Assembly: GCA_018894105.1 (NCBI GenBank)
Contig: CM032117.1
Location: 49,014,503-49,078,502, forward strand
Reading direction: 5' to 3'
Origin: Jacaranda mimosifolia
Taxonomy: Eukaryota > Streptophyta > Magnoliopsida > Lamiales > Bignoniaceae
DNA: 64,000 nucleotides
Shown: positions 35,453 through 47,043 of the stretch, one piece after another
Numbering within the stretch: the first letter of the stretch is position 1
Layout: every line of letters starts with the position of its first letter
Notes under the pieces: generated by a model
What the model was told of the DNA's origin: nothing
The model's database searches: none
Seen by the model: only the letters and a program-made list of their open reading frames with translations
Translations under genes and position numbers: made by a program

Positions 35453-36272
35453 TGATATAGGATAACTCAGCAAGCCTAGCCCAAGCCCAATAACATTCGA
35501 CTAGGCCAGAGACAACCCAATCACCTGATAGGCCTAATCGATTTTGGGCTAGCCATACTGTCCACCAAATTTTGACCCCACTGGACAGTCTTTGCCTTAT
35601 TGACCAAGTTATGGTCTGTCACCATCAGGGGTGCCTCATTCGACCGTCACCCAAAGAAACTTAGATACAACAGAGTTACATTTTGTCGACCAGAGTCCGT
35701 AGTGAGGTCTCACAGAAGTATTTAGATCGACAAGAGAGGTCGAATTTGGGCAACAGCTTCTCAGCCACATTAAGTACACTCTCAGGCAGCGTGCCTCCGC
35801 ATTAATGGCATATGCCTCTACAATACTACTTTTTTCAGCCGCGTTAGGCTAGTGCGCGCCTCCAGTGTACCACCTTGTCCTAAGTAACTAGAGGCAGCGC
35901 CATCTGGAATAATACATAGGCTGAAAAAGACTTAAAGGTCCCCAAGCAAGGACAAAAGCCCTTCATATGCAATAAGGGCATCATAGACATATCTACCACG
36001 TTGAGAAGGCTATAAATACCCCAATGCCAGCCTTCAATAAAGGATGCACATTATCATACTAAGCCCTCACTCTGCTGCTCTATCTTTTAAACGATTTACT
36101 AACTTGAGCATCAGAGTGCCTTAGTCGAGGGCCCCTCGACTGGGCTGATGTTTACTATTGGTCACAGGAGTCAATCCCAACACTTCACAAAGCATCCCAC
36201 TCGATCTGCCCTCAGGTTGATCAAATTGGACTTTAGCCCAATACTCTCACAGAAAAGTTTATACTCATATCA
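35453..36272 (+). repeat. 5' LTR of the Tat element
   Basis: TGATATAGGATAACTC to CTCATATCA. It carries a TATA box (TATAAATA, 36011-36018) and an AATAAA signal (36036-36041) only 18 bp further on. Confidence 0.92.
36011..36018 (+). promoter_or_regulatory. TATA box of the 5' LTR
   Basis: TATAAATA within GGCTATAAATACCCC. The equivalent in the 3' LTR is TATAAATA at 46095-46102. Confidence 0.75.
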
Positions 36273-36275
36273 TTT

Positions 36276-36294
36276 TGGCACCGCTTGTGGGAAA
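36276..36294 (+). other. primer binding site region
   Basis: TTGGCACCGCTTGTGGGAA follows the 5' LTR after a few bases. It resembles the TGGCGCC-type primer sites of Tat and Athila elements with substitutions; the tRNA is not assigned. Confidence 0.6.
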
Positions 36295-36316
36295 CTTGAG
36301 TTCGCAAATACAAAAA

Positions 36317-37830
36317 ATGGTTAATACTAGGCGAGCGGCTTCTGAAAGGGGAAAGAACGGGAGGTCCCCAACTTTCCCTCCTCGACCTCAAGAGCCCGAC
36401 GTGGCAGGACCCAGTGCCCAACCAGAGCAAGTGGTCACCTTAACCATGCCCCAACTTATGCAATTGGTAAGTGAGCAGATATCTGCTCGAATCTCCACTC
36501 AACTTACAGCTTTCCTTAATCGACGTAATAACTAACATGGACCAGTTGCTAATGCCATTCCTCAACCCATTCAGCGCAAGAAAAGCCCTCCTAGAAAAGA
36601 GAGAGATCGACCAAAGGCCATGCAACCACCCGGTCGATAAGAAGATAGTCCTAGGGAATTCCCAAGAGAAGAAGTCTGACATAACCCTCGAGAAAAAGTT
36701 GCAGATTCTGTAGATCCTGAGCACAATAGGTTCGAGTGCATGAGGCCTCAAACAAACAGAAACCTAACTCAGGCTGATCGGGAGGAATGGAAGAAGTTTC
36801 CCATCAAGTGCAGCAATTGAACCAGCGACTCGAAGAGATTTCAAAGAGGAACTTTGAGAGGGAGCCACCATTCATAGAGGAGATAGTCGACAAGCGAATC
36901 ACTGTCGATGCCAATGTTCCAACTAGGTTGCCTAGATATGATAGCTCGATGGACCCGAATGAGCACCTACTACAATTTGAGCACATGATGCAACATTTGT
37001 GAAGTTAGAACCAGCGTTAATCTATTCCTACGATAAGCTATGCGACAAGTTTCTCCGCCAGTTCGCTAATTGAAGGAAGGCGAAGCTCCCCCATACCCAT
37101 TTGCACACTATCAAATAGAACAAGGGAGAGCCGCTTCGCAATTTTTTAACCAGATTCAACATTGAAGTTCTAAAGATTGACAGCACACGGATTGAGTTTC
37201 GAATCAACATGCTCTTTTTGGGCCTTCGATATAAAGAGTACGCTAATGCTTTGGTCAGGGAGGACCAAGAACCACGGAAGAACTGTTCGATCTCGCAGAG
37301 AGGTATAGGACTCAAGAGGATATAAATAAGCTCAGGTATGACAATCTTGATGCTGACAAGAAAAAGGCTAAAGAGAAAGATTTCGTCAGCACAAAGATGG
37401 TCATCGATCTCTGATCAAATATTTCCACAACTATACTCCGCTCAATGCTGCAAGAAAGGAAGTATTGTTCGCCATCCAACACAACAACCTCCTCAAGAAA
37501 CCCAGGAAGCTAATCGAGACAGAGGCCATGAAAAGGTCCAAGAAATACTGCCACTTTCATAGATAAAAAGGCCATGATACAGAGGATTGTTTCAACCTCC
37601 ACGATTAGATCAAGAGGCTGATTCGACAAGACCATCTGAAAAAGTTTGTTGATGAGATAGCCCAACAAAAAGCAGGCGTAACCGACCAGACTCTCCGTAT
37701 AGAAAGGTCGGTCAACTCAAGGGAAGAAGATAAGGGAAAGAAACCTGCCTACGATCCCCGCCCACCCATTAGAGGAGTAACTGATACTATTGCGAGAGGC
37801 CTAATTTGGGGGGAATCAAAGTAAGCCAAA
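36317..37830 (+). pseudogene. Tat gag, degenerate
   Basis: Gag would form the particle core. The start at 36317 reads MVNTRRAASERGKNGRSPTF. A charged region follows, then the retrotransposon gag domain (PFIEEIVDKRITVDANVPTR and LPRYDSSMDPNEHLLQFEHM, about 36868-36990). The remainder of the domain is frame-shifted (about 37020-37320). Near 37539-37599 a Tat-type zinc-binding segment, KYCHFH then GHDTEDC, is preserved apart from a stop. Stops and frameshifts break the frame at least at 36535, 37001 and 37562. Confidence 0.82.
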
Positions 37831-38650
37831 AGGTAGAACCAACGGAGATTGGAGTCAACCAAATCCTCCCGCGATCGAAATAGTCTTCCAGCTCTCAACC
37901 AGCGCGAAGCCAATCTCCTACTCCGAAGCGGACCTCTCCCATATTGAGAATCAAGGGACCGACAACAAGTTAGATTGCCCTCTGGTATTATCTGTGGAAA
38001 TAGAAAACTCTAGGTCAGGAAAATATTGGTAGACAATGGGAGCTCGACAAACATCATTTTTCTATCGACCTTGAAGAGAACATGAGCAAGTTGAAGTTTG
38101 AACCTATACGCACCCTGTTGGTCGGATTCGAGGGGTTAGAGATCATCCCCGAAGGATCTATAAGCCTATCCACATTATTTGGGGATGCCCCTTGAAGGAG
38201 AACTCTCATGGTTAACTACTTGGTTGTCGATGCACCATTTGCCTACAACGTTATTATTGGTCGACCAATACTAAACGACTTTCAAGCTATTGTTTTGATT
38301 TATCATATGAAGGTCAAGTTTTCGATCGCCGCCGGAACAGACGAACTTCTGTGCAACATGAAGGAAGCTTTGCGATGTTATACAGTTTCGATCGAAGCGA
38401 ATGAATAGAAGGCTCAACCAAAACTGAAACCTTCGGGGGATGCCCTAGTAGGGGAACCCAAGAAAGGGCAACAGAGTAAGAAGTGGAAGCTAGAAGAGAT
38501 CAGGGTCGAGCCTGTCGGGGAGTTCAAAACTATCGAGCTAGATCCAGGGAACCTCGACAAGACTACCAAGATTAGGATAGATATGGGCAGCAACATGGAA
38601 TATCTCATGGTCGATTTTCTCAGAAGAAACATTGACGTCTTTTAATGGAA
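37831..38650 (+). pseudogene. Tat aspartic protease region, degenerate
   Basis: The active-site region VDNGSSTNI (38029-38055) keeps the catalytic Asp and the D-x-G arrangement of retroviral-type proteases. GFEGLEIIPEGSISL and NYLVVDAPFAYNVIIGRP (38211-38264) are the usual downstream blocks of Tat proteases. It would cleave the polyprotein in particles. Stops near 38015, 38195 and 38406 interrupt it. Confidence 0.82.
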
Positions 38651-38699
38651 GGCTTCCGACCTGTAGGGAACCAACCCCAGTGTCATCACCCACCGTCTG

Positions 38700-39990
38700 A
38701 ATGTGGACCCCTTACTTAAGCCAGTGAAGTATAAGACCAGAACCTTCAACGTTAAACGATGCCAGATCATCGAAGCAGAGGTCAACAAGCTTTTAGAGGC
38801 AGGATGCATTGTAGAAATTCAATATCCAAGTTGGTTTTATAATATAGTCATTGTCCCTAAAAATAAAGGAAAGTGGCGAATATGTAATTATTTCACTTAT
38901 TTGAATAAAACTTGCCCTAAAGATCATTACCCCCTGCCTCAAATAGATTTACTAGTAGACTCTACTGTGGGTTGTGATTTTTTGAGCATGACAGATGCAT
39001 TTCAAGGTTACTACCAAATATTCATGGCATCCGAAGACAAGGATAAGACCTATTTCGTCGCCCCAATGGAGTATACTATTTTTTGATCATGCCCTTTGGG
39101 CTCAAAAACGCAGGCACAACTTATCAAAGACATGTAAACTTTATGTTCAAAAACGAGATTGGGAAGACCATGGAGGTCTATGTCGACGACATGATCGTCA
39201 AAATAAAAAAAAAAACAAAAATACTTAACCAACCTCAACTATACATTCTCAATATTGCGAGCATTTGGCATGAAGCTTAACTCTAACAAGTGCACATTTG
39301 GGATGAAGAGAGGTAAATTTTTAAGCTACATGGTTAGCTAAAGAGGTATCGAGGCCAACCCACAGAAAATTCAAGCTATTTTGGACATCAAACCTCCTCG
39401 AACAGTAAGAGACGTTCAATATCTAATCAGCAGAATCATAGCTCTGGGTTAATTTATTGCCCGACTAGCTGACAAAAGCTTACCATTCTTCAAAATCCTC
39501 CGAAATGCGAAGAAGTCAGGTTTCTAATGGACAGAACAATGGGACCAAGCACTGGTCAAATTAAAGTAGCACATTTCATTAGCATAGATGTTGGCTAAGC
39601 CTGAGGTCGAAGAAATCTTGCACATTTATTTAGCAGTCTCATCGGCATGCATCAGTTCAGTTTTGGTTTTGACCAGTGTACTACAGCAATAAAGCATTGT
39701 AGGGCCCGGAGCACAACTATTTGGAAATCAAAAAATTTGCTCTCGCCCTGGTCACGGCAGCCAGGAAACCAAGGCCCTATTTCCAATCTCACTCTATCGT
39801 GGTCTTGACAAATCAATCATAGAAATAAGTATTGTCCAAGCCAGATACGTCGGGAAGAATAACCAAATTGGCAATCATACTAGGCGGATTCGACATCACA
39901 TTTCAGCCCCCAATTGCTATAAAGGCCCAAGTTTTTGCTGATTTTGTTGTTGAGAGACTCGACTTACCTAACTAGATCGACCATGACTCC
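38700..39990 (+). pseudogene. Tat reverse transcriptase and first RNase H, degenerate
   Basis: RT blocks in order: LEAGCIVEIQYPSW, WRICNYFTYLNKTCPKDHYP, FLSMTDAFQGYYQIFM (38980-39030), MPFGLKNAGTTYQRHVNFMF and catalytic YVDDMIVK (39179-39202). RT connection and RNase H follow to about 39990 with many stops (for example 39086, 39225, 39279). The enzyme copies element RNA and removes the template. Confidence 0.9.
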
Positions 39991-40400
39991 CTTATATGGA
40001 CTTTGCACGTCGATAGTTCAACATATTCCTCAAGTGGAAGAATTGCCGTTTCTCTACAGTTTTCACGAGTTGAAGAGTATGACTTTGCAATCAAACTCGA
40101 CTACCCTGTGACAAACAATGAAGTAGGATATGATGCCCTCCTTACTGGCATGAGGATGGCAGTAAACAGAGGATTTGAACAGCTGTCATCTATCACCAAT
40201 TCCTAACTGGTTGTAGAACAGGTTCAAAGGGAACTTTGAAGCCAAAGAGTTTACGATGAGCAATTACTTGGCCGAAGTGAAAAGGTTGTAGTAGCAGTTC
40301 AAAAAATTCACCTTCCACCAAGTCCCTCAATCAGAGAACGAGCAGGCCACTGTGCTGTCCAAATTCGCAAGTTTAACGAAAAAGACTAGAGACAGAATAA
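39991..40400 (+). pseudogene. second (archaeal-type) RNase H domain of the Tat element
   Basis: LHVDSSTYSSSGRIAVSL (about 40000-40053) and NNEVGYDALLTGMRMAVNRG (40117-40176) are the DGS...NNxAEY..L..G signature of the extra RNase H found after the first RNase H in Tat elements. Here the Glu of the usual AEYEAL is replaced (GYDAL) and a stop follows at 40204. The presence of both domains supports the Tat assignment. Confidence 0.78.
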
Positions 40401-41693
40401 TTACATTTCTGGTCACCAACAAACCCACCGTAGGTGCCCCCTAACTAGAGCTTGGTGGGGCAGATCGAAGAAACACCTCCCTCCTGGAAGGACACAATAA
40501 AAGCTTATTTAAGAGAAGGCATAGTTCCCGAGGACAAAAGCGAAACACGCAGGCTCAGAGGCCAAGCAGCCAAGTTCGCCCTCGACAAGCACGACCAACT
40601 TTATAAGAGGTTAATTTTTGGACCACCACTCAGGTGTTTAACTCCAGAGCAAGCCTACGAAGTCTTACATGAAGTCCATTCGGGAGAACGATCACTTGCA
40701 CACAAAGTCATCAGATATGAATACTTTTGGCTAACTCTGTTAAATGATGCAGTCAACTTTGCCAAGAAATGCCCATCTTGTTAGCTCCACTCAAATATAC
40801 CTCGCCGACTCGCTGCAGTGCTGGTGCCCGTTCAGATCACATGGCCATTCGACCAGTGGAGAATAGATATAGTCAGCTCTTTTCTAAAAACCACAGGCCA
40901 ACAACAGTTCATGATCGTTGCAGTTGAATACTTTACCAAGTGGGTGGAAGCAGAAATAATTCCTAAGATAACCAACGCGGCCATCAAAAGTTTCTTATGA
41001 AAAAACATTATCTGCCGTTTTAGTTTGCCTAAAATCCTGATATCAGATAATGGGATACAATTCTAGAGTAAGAGTACGAGGAGCTAGTGCGAAAGCCTTC
41101 GGATTCAACAACATTTCACATCAATTGGAAATCCACAAGCCAATCGCTAAATCGAAGTCACAAACATGACTGTCCTAGACCACCTCAAGGCTTGACTGGA
41201 AGGGATTGGAGCGAGCTGGACGGATGACCTCCCTAGAGTACTTTGGGCATACAGAACTACTCTTTGAACGGCCACAGGTCACAATCCTTACAGTTTGGTT
41301 TATGGGTCAGAAGCAGTCGTCCCAACAGAACTGATACAACATACTACTCGAGTAATCTATTACAACCCAATCATAAATGACTCCGAAAGAGAATTCAACC
41401 TCGAGATAATTGACGTGTTGCGTCAACAAGTATACACAACGATGCGACGATACAGGTCAAAGATGGCACAGCATTACAACAAGGGAGTCCGACCACGAAG
41501 CTTTAGAGTAGAGGACCTTGTCCTCAAGAAAGTCAAAGTATCGAATAACATGAGAAAACTCAACCTAAAATGGGAAGGACCATACTTCGTGGTCAAAGTA
41601 GTAAAGCACAATGCCTATCAAGTTGCCGACATGAACGGCAATGCGTTCCATCAACCGTGGAATGCCACAAATTTGAAGAAATTTTATATATAA
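40401..41693 (+). pseudogene. Tat integrase, degenerate
   Basis: The zinc-binding N-terminus shows HEVHSGERSLAHKVIRYEYF and CPSC (about 40668-40783). The catalytic core has WRIDIVSSF (40859-40885), the second Asp in ILISDNGIQF (about 41035-41064) and Glu in IEVTN (about 41152). The C-terminal part KWEGPYFVVKVVKHNAYQV to NLKKFYI (41572-41693) is intact. Integrase would insert the cDNA. Stops are at 40783, 41000 and several places to 41290. Confidence 0.9.
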
Positions 41694-41800
41694 AAAGACC
41701 AAAGTCTCCACGCGACTGTATCACAATATGGTTTTAAATTAATGAAAACTACCTATGATTTATGTAACCATTCGTCCACACCAACAACAAAGTTTAAAAG

Positions 41801-42160
41801 TCGACCCCATAGTCGATGATAGGATGGTTTCAAACCACAAAACCAAAGCTTCTAGCCCAAGTTAACGAACGAGTTGATCGTTCACAGTTGACCTTGTAGT
41901 CGACGACATGACAGTTTCAAACTGCAAAATCAAGGCTTCTAACTTAAGTTAACGAGCGAGTTGATCGTTCACAAGTCGACCTTGTAGTTGACAGAATGAT
42001 GATTTCAAACTACGAAACCAAGGCGTCAAGCTCGAATTAATAAATAATTTATTGTTTAGAGTCGACTCTGCAACCGATCTCAAAATGTATTTTTTCCCAA
42101 AAAACTGTAGCTTCAAGCCCAAATTAACAAGTGAAAAATCAACCTTGTAGTTGAAAACAA
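41801..42160. repeat. tandem repeat, four to five units of about 87 bp
   Basis: Units begin TCGACCCCATAGTCGA (41801), TTGACCTTGTAGTCGA (41888), TCGACCTTGTAGTTGA (41976), TCGACTCTGCAACCGA (42062) and TCAACCTTGTAGTTGA (42139). Each carries TTTCAAAC, CCAAGGCTTCTA and AACGAGTTGATCGTTC-like words. It lies just after integrase. Confidence 0.85.
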
Positions 42161-42548
42161 ACCCACAAATACAAGTTACACATCACAATGACAGTGTCAC
42201 AAATCCAGTTAACCTTGGTGTCGATAACGAATGTCTTAGATTAATTATATTATTCTTGCGCCAATCGACTTCTAAATCAATCACATACTTAAATTCCCTT
42301 ATTATGGCACCACATTATATGATTTCTTATTCGATGCCGAATTCTTTATGTTGCTGGTTATTAACAATTGACATTCGATGAAAATGAAAAAATTCAAAAG
42401 CAAAATGAACTCAAGAACACATTAACAAGCGAAAAATACCATTCATTACTTTCCAATGTTTTGATTACAAATTCAAAAGGAGAATCACAAACAAGCACCT
42501 CATGGGCTGACCAAAAAGACGAAAGCAAAAATACAAAAAACTGAGAGC
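42161..42548. other. non-coding gypsy segment between tandem repeat and antisense gene
   Basis: No motif recognised. The plus-strand frame 42151-42381 is unsupported. Confidence 0.5.
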
Positions 42549-42738
42549 TCAACTCGACCCAGCACATTTGGCTCGCACAACTTGCGTGCCTTCCTCGATC
42601 GTTAGATCAAACTCATCACTCAAGGGCATGGGGACAACCGCAGGAGCCTCGACTTCTTGTTTGAGCGCTGCCATAAATAGTGGAGCCACAGGGGCTGGGG
42701 GCTAGTTGAGAAGGCCCCACCTCATTGACAAGGAATGT

Positions 42739-42832
42739 GCGTCTAGCTGGAGAAAAGTAATTAGCTACATTGACCTTGCCATTACGCGTCTAGCTGGAGA
42801 AAAGTAATTAGCTACATTGACCTTGCCATCAT
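42739..42832. repeat. 47-bp perfect or near-perfect tandem duplication
   Basis: GCGTCTAGCTGGAGAAAAGT...GACCTTGCCAT occurs at 42739 and again at 42786. It lies in the antisense gene and shifts its frame. Confidence 0.9.
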
Positions 42833-44226
42833 AGATGTGGAAGGCAAAGCCATTGGAGAAATCAAACTCACTGGTTGCTTTGTTGAGTTTTGCCAGATAG
42901 CTAATAGCAGCCTCGACCACAGGCACAGCAGCTAGCCCGGCCCCTCTGTGAGAGCATTCTCATCTAGGTAAAGATACATCTCAAGCTGTTCAGTAAGAAT
43001 TAGATTCAGACGCCTTTTGTCCTAAGAACGAATCTGGTAGCCCAAGTATTCCAACTATTTAAGGGCCTTGTCGAAAGCATCCTTCGCGTCATCGATAGAA
43101 GAGACGATGCTGGTGCCTTACGATGTGGAGGTCAGCATAAACTATTGCACTGTCTCCTATTAAATGACAGGCAACATCCTGGAGAACTCACCCCGAGCAT
43201 AATTCAGAACACTGCTTAACCATGTGCTCGACTAATGTCATAATAAGTATGCACCTCCACCTTGGCTTTCTTCAGCAACTCATCTGCCGAGCTCTTCTCG
43301 ATCACCGTAGACAACAACTGAGCATCTTTGCCTCGAGCTGCACATCCCTCTCTTGCAACTGTTTGGTTAGCCACTCGACCTGAGCCTTTAGCAATTCTAC
43401 TTCATCATGCTCCTGCTGAAGCCTATCACGATCGTTGAGCACCAGCTCCAACCTCCTATAAAGATGGTAAGCTAACTGGCTAACCTGTAACGTCTGCAAT
43501 TATGTCAATACAGAAACGAAAAAGTAAAAAGAGGAACACACACGACAAGCGAGACTCACTCAACTGGAAACTCACCATGTTGGAATGGTAGGCAATGGCT
43601 CTTAGGACGCCCCCTTGGCTCAGGTCCATCATCTTCTGCTGGTTGGATGCGAATAGATCAGCCATCATTGTTTTCAGTGGTAAGGAGCCAATCGACCCCA
43701 CCGTCATAACAGACATAGAATCGTGAACAACCATGTCAGACCCAAATTGAGGAGATAGCAGGTCAACCAGCTGAAATAGCTCACTATTATCCTAGCGCCC
43801 AAAGACATCATAGCCGATCGGGGGGCCAGTGCCCTAGCTTTGCCCTTACCCTTATCTACGATTATTCTTTTCTGTGCAAGCCCCGCCTGCTCGACCGTAG
43901 ATCTTTCTTGCCGAGCAGCTGGACTAGTGGTCTGCTGAGAAGACGGTTGGGTCAAGAAAGTCGTTGGTCAAGTTGGAGAAGCTATAGGAGCAGGCAACGC
44001 AATATGTGGCTATGGCGCAGCTTGAGATGCACCCTCTCAACGAGCGGCCGCATTTTGACTTTGCTCCTGATTCCTCTGTGCACGCGCCAAAGCTTAAGCT
44101 CAAGTCTGATTCATCATCTCTTCTCGATCTACATGAAAATAAAAAGCAGCATATATCAAAATCAACCAGAAAGTTGAAGTAAAAGCAATTTGAAAATAAG
44201 GAATGCCATCTACCTAGTCGAGCATC

Positions 44227-44262
44227 TGCTAGTAAATCTAGTTATGCTAGTAAATCTAGTTA
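44227..44262. repeat. 18-bp tandem duplication
   Basis: GCTAGTAAATCTAGTTAT is followed by GCTAGTAAATCTAGTTAG, inside the antisense gene. Confidence 0.8.
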
Positions 44263-45298
44263 GGTCGGTGATAAGCCCGTCAGCGCCAAATTTCTTTCCT
44301 CAATATTCTCCAAAGCTTCCATCTGGCCGAATTGAACTAAATCCCATATGAAGGTATTTGTCCAGGTTGGGGTTACTTTCCGAGGTATCTCGATGTGCCC
44401 CCTCCACCACCCCATAGAAATATTGAAACCCCCAGGCACCCGAACATAAATGTATGCCTTTTTCCACTCTTGACCATGGAATGATGAGGGGGTAACAAGG
44501 AACTTATGAAGGGGTTGAGCAGTAAGATAGTAAAAGCTTGACTCGTCGATGCTGCCTGACTTCTAGGACATGAAAAGATGAAATAGATTGAAAAAATTAG
44601 CAAATGGAAGGTTGGTTGTATATATGCATCAGCACGACAAAGCTATATATGGTCGAGAAGCAATTGGAATGAGTTAAGTGATGCAAACTTGGAGGCTGTC
44701 AACAGGTCAACTATGGGCTATGAGAGAGGAAACCTAAGCCCACACCTAAAGGCCTCCTTGAATACAATAATACAGCCCATGGGTGGTCGATGTATCATAT
44801 TAGAAAAATCGAGGACAATCAACTCATACCTCAGGGGAATGTGATAAAGTTGTCTAACTAATGCAAGGTTAGCAGGTGTAATTTCGGAAATTATTCCATT
44901 ATAGTGATCGAGCATGAACAGTCGGCACCGGGATATGAGGGGCTGACTTAGCCCAGCTTCCTCCCCAGCGGCAACACAGTCATCGCTAGAACTGTTGGAA
45001 GTCGAACAATCATAAGAGGAACTACTAGATTCTCTAGTCGAGCCGTCTCCTCCCCTGGTCGGGACCTCATCCGACTTAGTCGCTTCACTATCGCTCCCAT
45101 GACTACCGTTCTCACCAAACACTTTCAACATGATTGATTGAAATGTTATGCTAGAGGTACAAAAAATAAAACTCGCTCGAATGGATTCGAAAAACTTACA
45201 CGGTTGGGAACAGAAGGCAGCTGATGCGAAGTGCCATAAAATAGCTAGCTCGACCACAAGAAATGCTGTAAAAGTAAAATGAATATTTTCACTGCGCC

Positions 45299-45306
45299 TA
45301 TTTATA
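45299..45306 (-). promoter_or_regulatory. candidate TATA box of the antisense gene
   Basis: On the minus strand TCTATAAATAGG reads from 45308 to 45297, about 170 bp upstream of the antisense ATG at 45131. It lies in internal DNA, outside the LTR, so the antisense gene appears to have its own promoter. Confidence 0.6.
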
Positions 45307-45526
45307 GACACCAACGCACGGCAACCCAAATGGCTGCCATAATTATGCTGTTGCAGCCACTTGACGCTTTGCATGCCCAATGTAATAGACGCATTAAATG
45401 CACCAAACCCTAATCGACAGGCCAAATACCCAGTCGACACTTTGAAGCCCTTGTCGATCTTGACCAACTTCTCATCATGATTAGCTACTCCTCATTCTTT
45501 CTCGTCGATAATCTCGATCAAGAGTC

Positions 45527-45540
45527 AAAAGTGAGGGGAA
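45527..45540 (+). other. polypurine tract of the Tat element
   Basis: AAAAGTGAGGGGAA, four bases before the 3' LTR TG. Confidence 0.8.
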
Positions 45541-45544
45541 CTCA

Positions 45545-46356
45545 TGATATGGGATAACCCAACAGGCCTAGCCCAATAACATTCAATTAGGCTAGAGACA
45601 GCCTAACCACCTAATAGACCCAACCAATTTTCGGCCAGCCACACTATCGACCAGATTCAACCCTATTGGACAGTCTTTGCCTTGTCAACCAAGTTATGGT
45701 CGGTCACCATTGGAGATGCCTCATTTGGCCTTCACCTAGAGAGACTCAAATTCAACAGAGTTACATCTTATCGACCAGAGTCCATGGTGAGGTCTCGCAG
45801 AAGTATTTAGATCGACCAAAGAGGTCAAATTTGGGCGACAATTTCTCAACCGCATTGATTGCATTGCCAGGCGATGTGCCTCTGTATTAATGGCGTATGC
45901 CTCCACAATACTACCTTCTTCAGTCGCGCCAGGCTAGTGCGTGCCTCCAGTGTACCACCTTATCCTAGGTAGCTAGAGGCAACGCCACCTGGTATAATAC
46001 ATGGGCTGGATAAGACTTAAAAGTCCCCAAGCAAGGACAAAAGCCCTTCCTGTGCAACAAGAGCATTGTAAACATATCAACCACATTGAGAATGCTATAA
46101 ATACTCAAATGCCAGCCTTGAACAAGGGATGCACATTATTATCCTAAGCCTTCACTTCGCTGCTCTATCTTCTAGATGATTTACTAACTTGAGTGTTGGA
46201 GTGCCTTAGCTGAGGGCCCCTCGACTAGCTTAACGTTTGTTATTGATTATAGGACTCGACCCCAAAACTTCACAAAACATCCCACTCGACCTGCCTTTAG
46301 GTCGATCAAACTGGACTTCAGCCAAATACTCTCACAAAACAGTTAAATCCTCATCA
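45545..46356 (+). repeat. 3' LTR of the Tat element
   Basis: TGATATGGGATAACCCAACA to CCTCATCA. Alignable end to end with 35453-36272, with roughly one difference in six or seven bases in the parts compared by eye. Confidence 0.92.
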
Positions 46357-47043
46357 ATAATAATAATAATAATTTAGTTTTTATTTTTAGGAAAATATAT
46401 AATAAAATTATTTTAAAAATTTATAATTATAGATTTTGTTTTGAGTCTAAATGAGCTCGAGTTAATCCAAACCTATAAGAGCTCGAGCTCGAGCTCGTCC
46501 AAGCTTAACGAATTGAGTTTTTCTGCTTCTATATGATGAGCCTTATCAAGTCAAGCTCGATAAAGCTCGCCGAGCCTTTGTCTATTCCAATGAGCCGACT
46601 TTTAGCATGGCTGTTTAAGCTGGATCAAGCTCGACTTAAGCTCGAGCTCGCAATTAATAGACAAACAGAGTTTAAGCATACTAGATTCAGGTTGGGCTCG
46701 GCTCAACTCGACTCGTTTACACCCCTAGTTGTGTTTGACTGAGTCTCTTTTTTTTTTCTTAACGATTTATAATTTGTTATTACTTATAAAAGAGTTGATT
46801 TTTAATTTGAAAAAATAATTAGCTTTCAAATTTTATAAAATCTTACACTTATTTCAAAATTAAACTATTTTATGTTTGATGTGCTTATGGATATTGGGTT
46901 GTAATATTATAAAAACAATTCATATTAAGTGCAGATATATATATATATATCTGAAACAATATTATTCTTCTTTTAGTTTGTGGGAAAAAAAATTAGTTAT
47001 GAAATATTATTATCATGGAAGAAATAGTTTTATATTTAAAAAG

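Larger units (their letters stand above)
42549..45131 (-). pseudogene. antisense gene of the Tat element (plant 'gypsy-type transposon' protein), degenerate
   Basis: Read on the minus strand from the ATG at 45131 (MLKVFGENGSHGSDSEATKS): a Ser/Asp-rich N-terminus, then ANLALVRQLYHIPLRYELIV, MIHRPPMGCIIVFKEAFRCG and LRFPLS, the PP-G-x...F..G.RFPL block of the domain annotated in plants as putative gypsy-type transposon protein. Next come SRVEKGIHLCSGAWGFQYF, a basic linker (KGKGKARALAPRSAM), a coiled coil (YRRLELVLNDRDRLQQEHDE, LKAQVEWLTKQLQERD; about 43330-43480) and a terminus MAALKQEVEAPAVV...AKCAGSS with stop at 42549-42551. Stops at about 44718 and beyond, frameshifts and a 47-bp duplication break it. 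Function unknown. The open frame extends upstream to 45467, but 45131 follows the TATA box suitably. Confidence 0.78.
35453..46356 (+). mobile_element. Ty3/gypsy Tat-type retrotransposon, 10,904 bp, full-length but degenerate
   Basis: Two LTRs of 820 and 812 bp with TG...CA ends, a primer site after the 5' LTR, a polypurine tract before the 3' LTR and a 5-bp duplication ATAAT (35448-35452 / 46357-46361). Coding order on the plus strand is gag, protease, RT, RNase H, a second RNase H-like domain, integrase. That order, plus a large region between integrase and the 3' LTR with an antisense ORF, is typical of the Tat lineage. The LTRs differ at many sites and all genes carry stops, so it is an old, inactive copy. 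Confidence 0.93.
35194..46727. mobile_element. hAT-type MITE (GAGCTCGAG-rich) split by the gypsy element
   Basis: Left arm 35194-35452 starts TAGGGATGTAAATGAG; right arm 46362-46727 ends ACTCGTTTACACCCCTA. It is flanked by an 8-bp duplication GTTGTGCT (35186-35193) / GTTGTGTT (46728-46735), seven of eight identical. Both arms are full of GAGCTCGAGCTCG and GGCTCGGCT words in opposite orientation. An AAT microsatellite in the left arm (35412-35452) was the landing site of the gypsy element. Confidence 0.83.

Noticed and set aside
44718..45467. A host gene on the minus strand (249 codons, the longest frame in the window)
   Set aside because: It lies within the LTR boundaries of the gypsy element and continues into the transposon-type domain and coiled coil downstream, so it belongs to the element.
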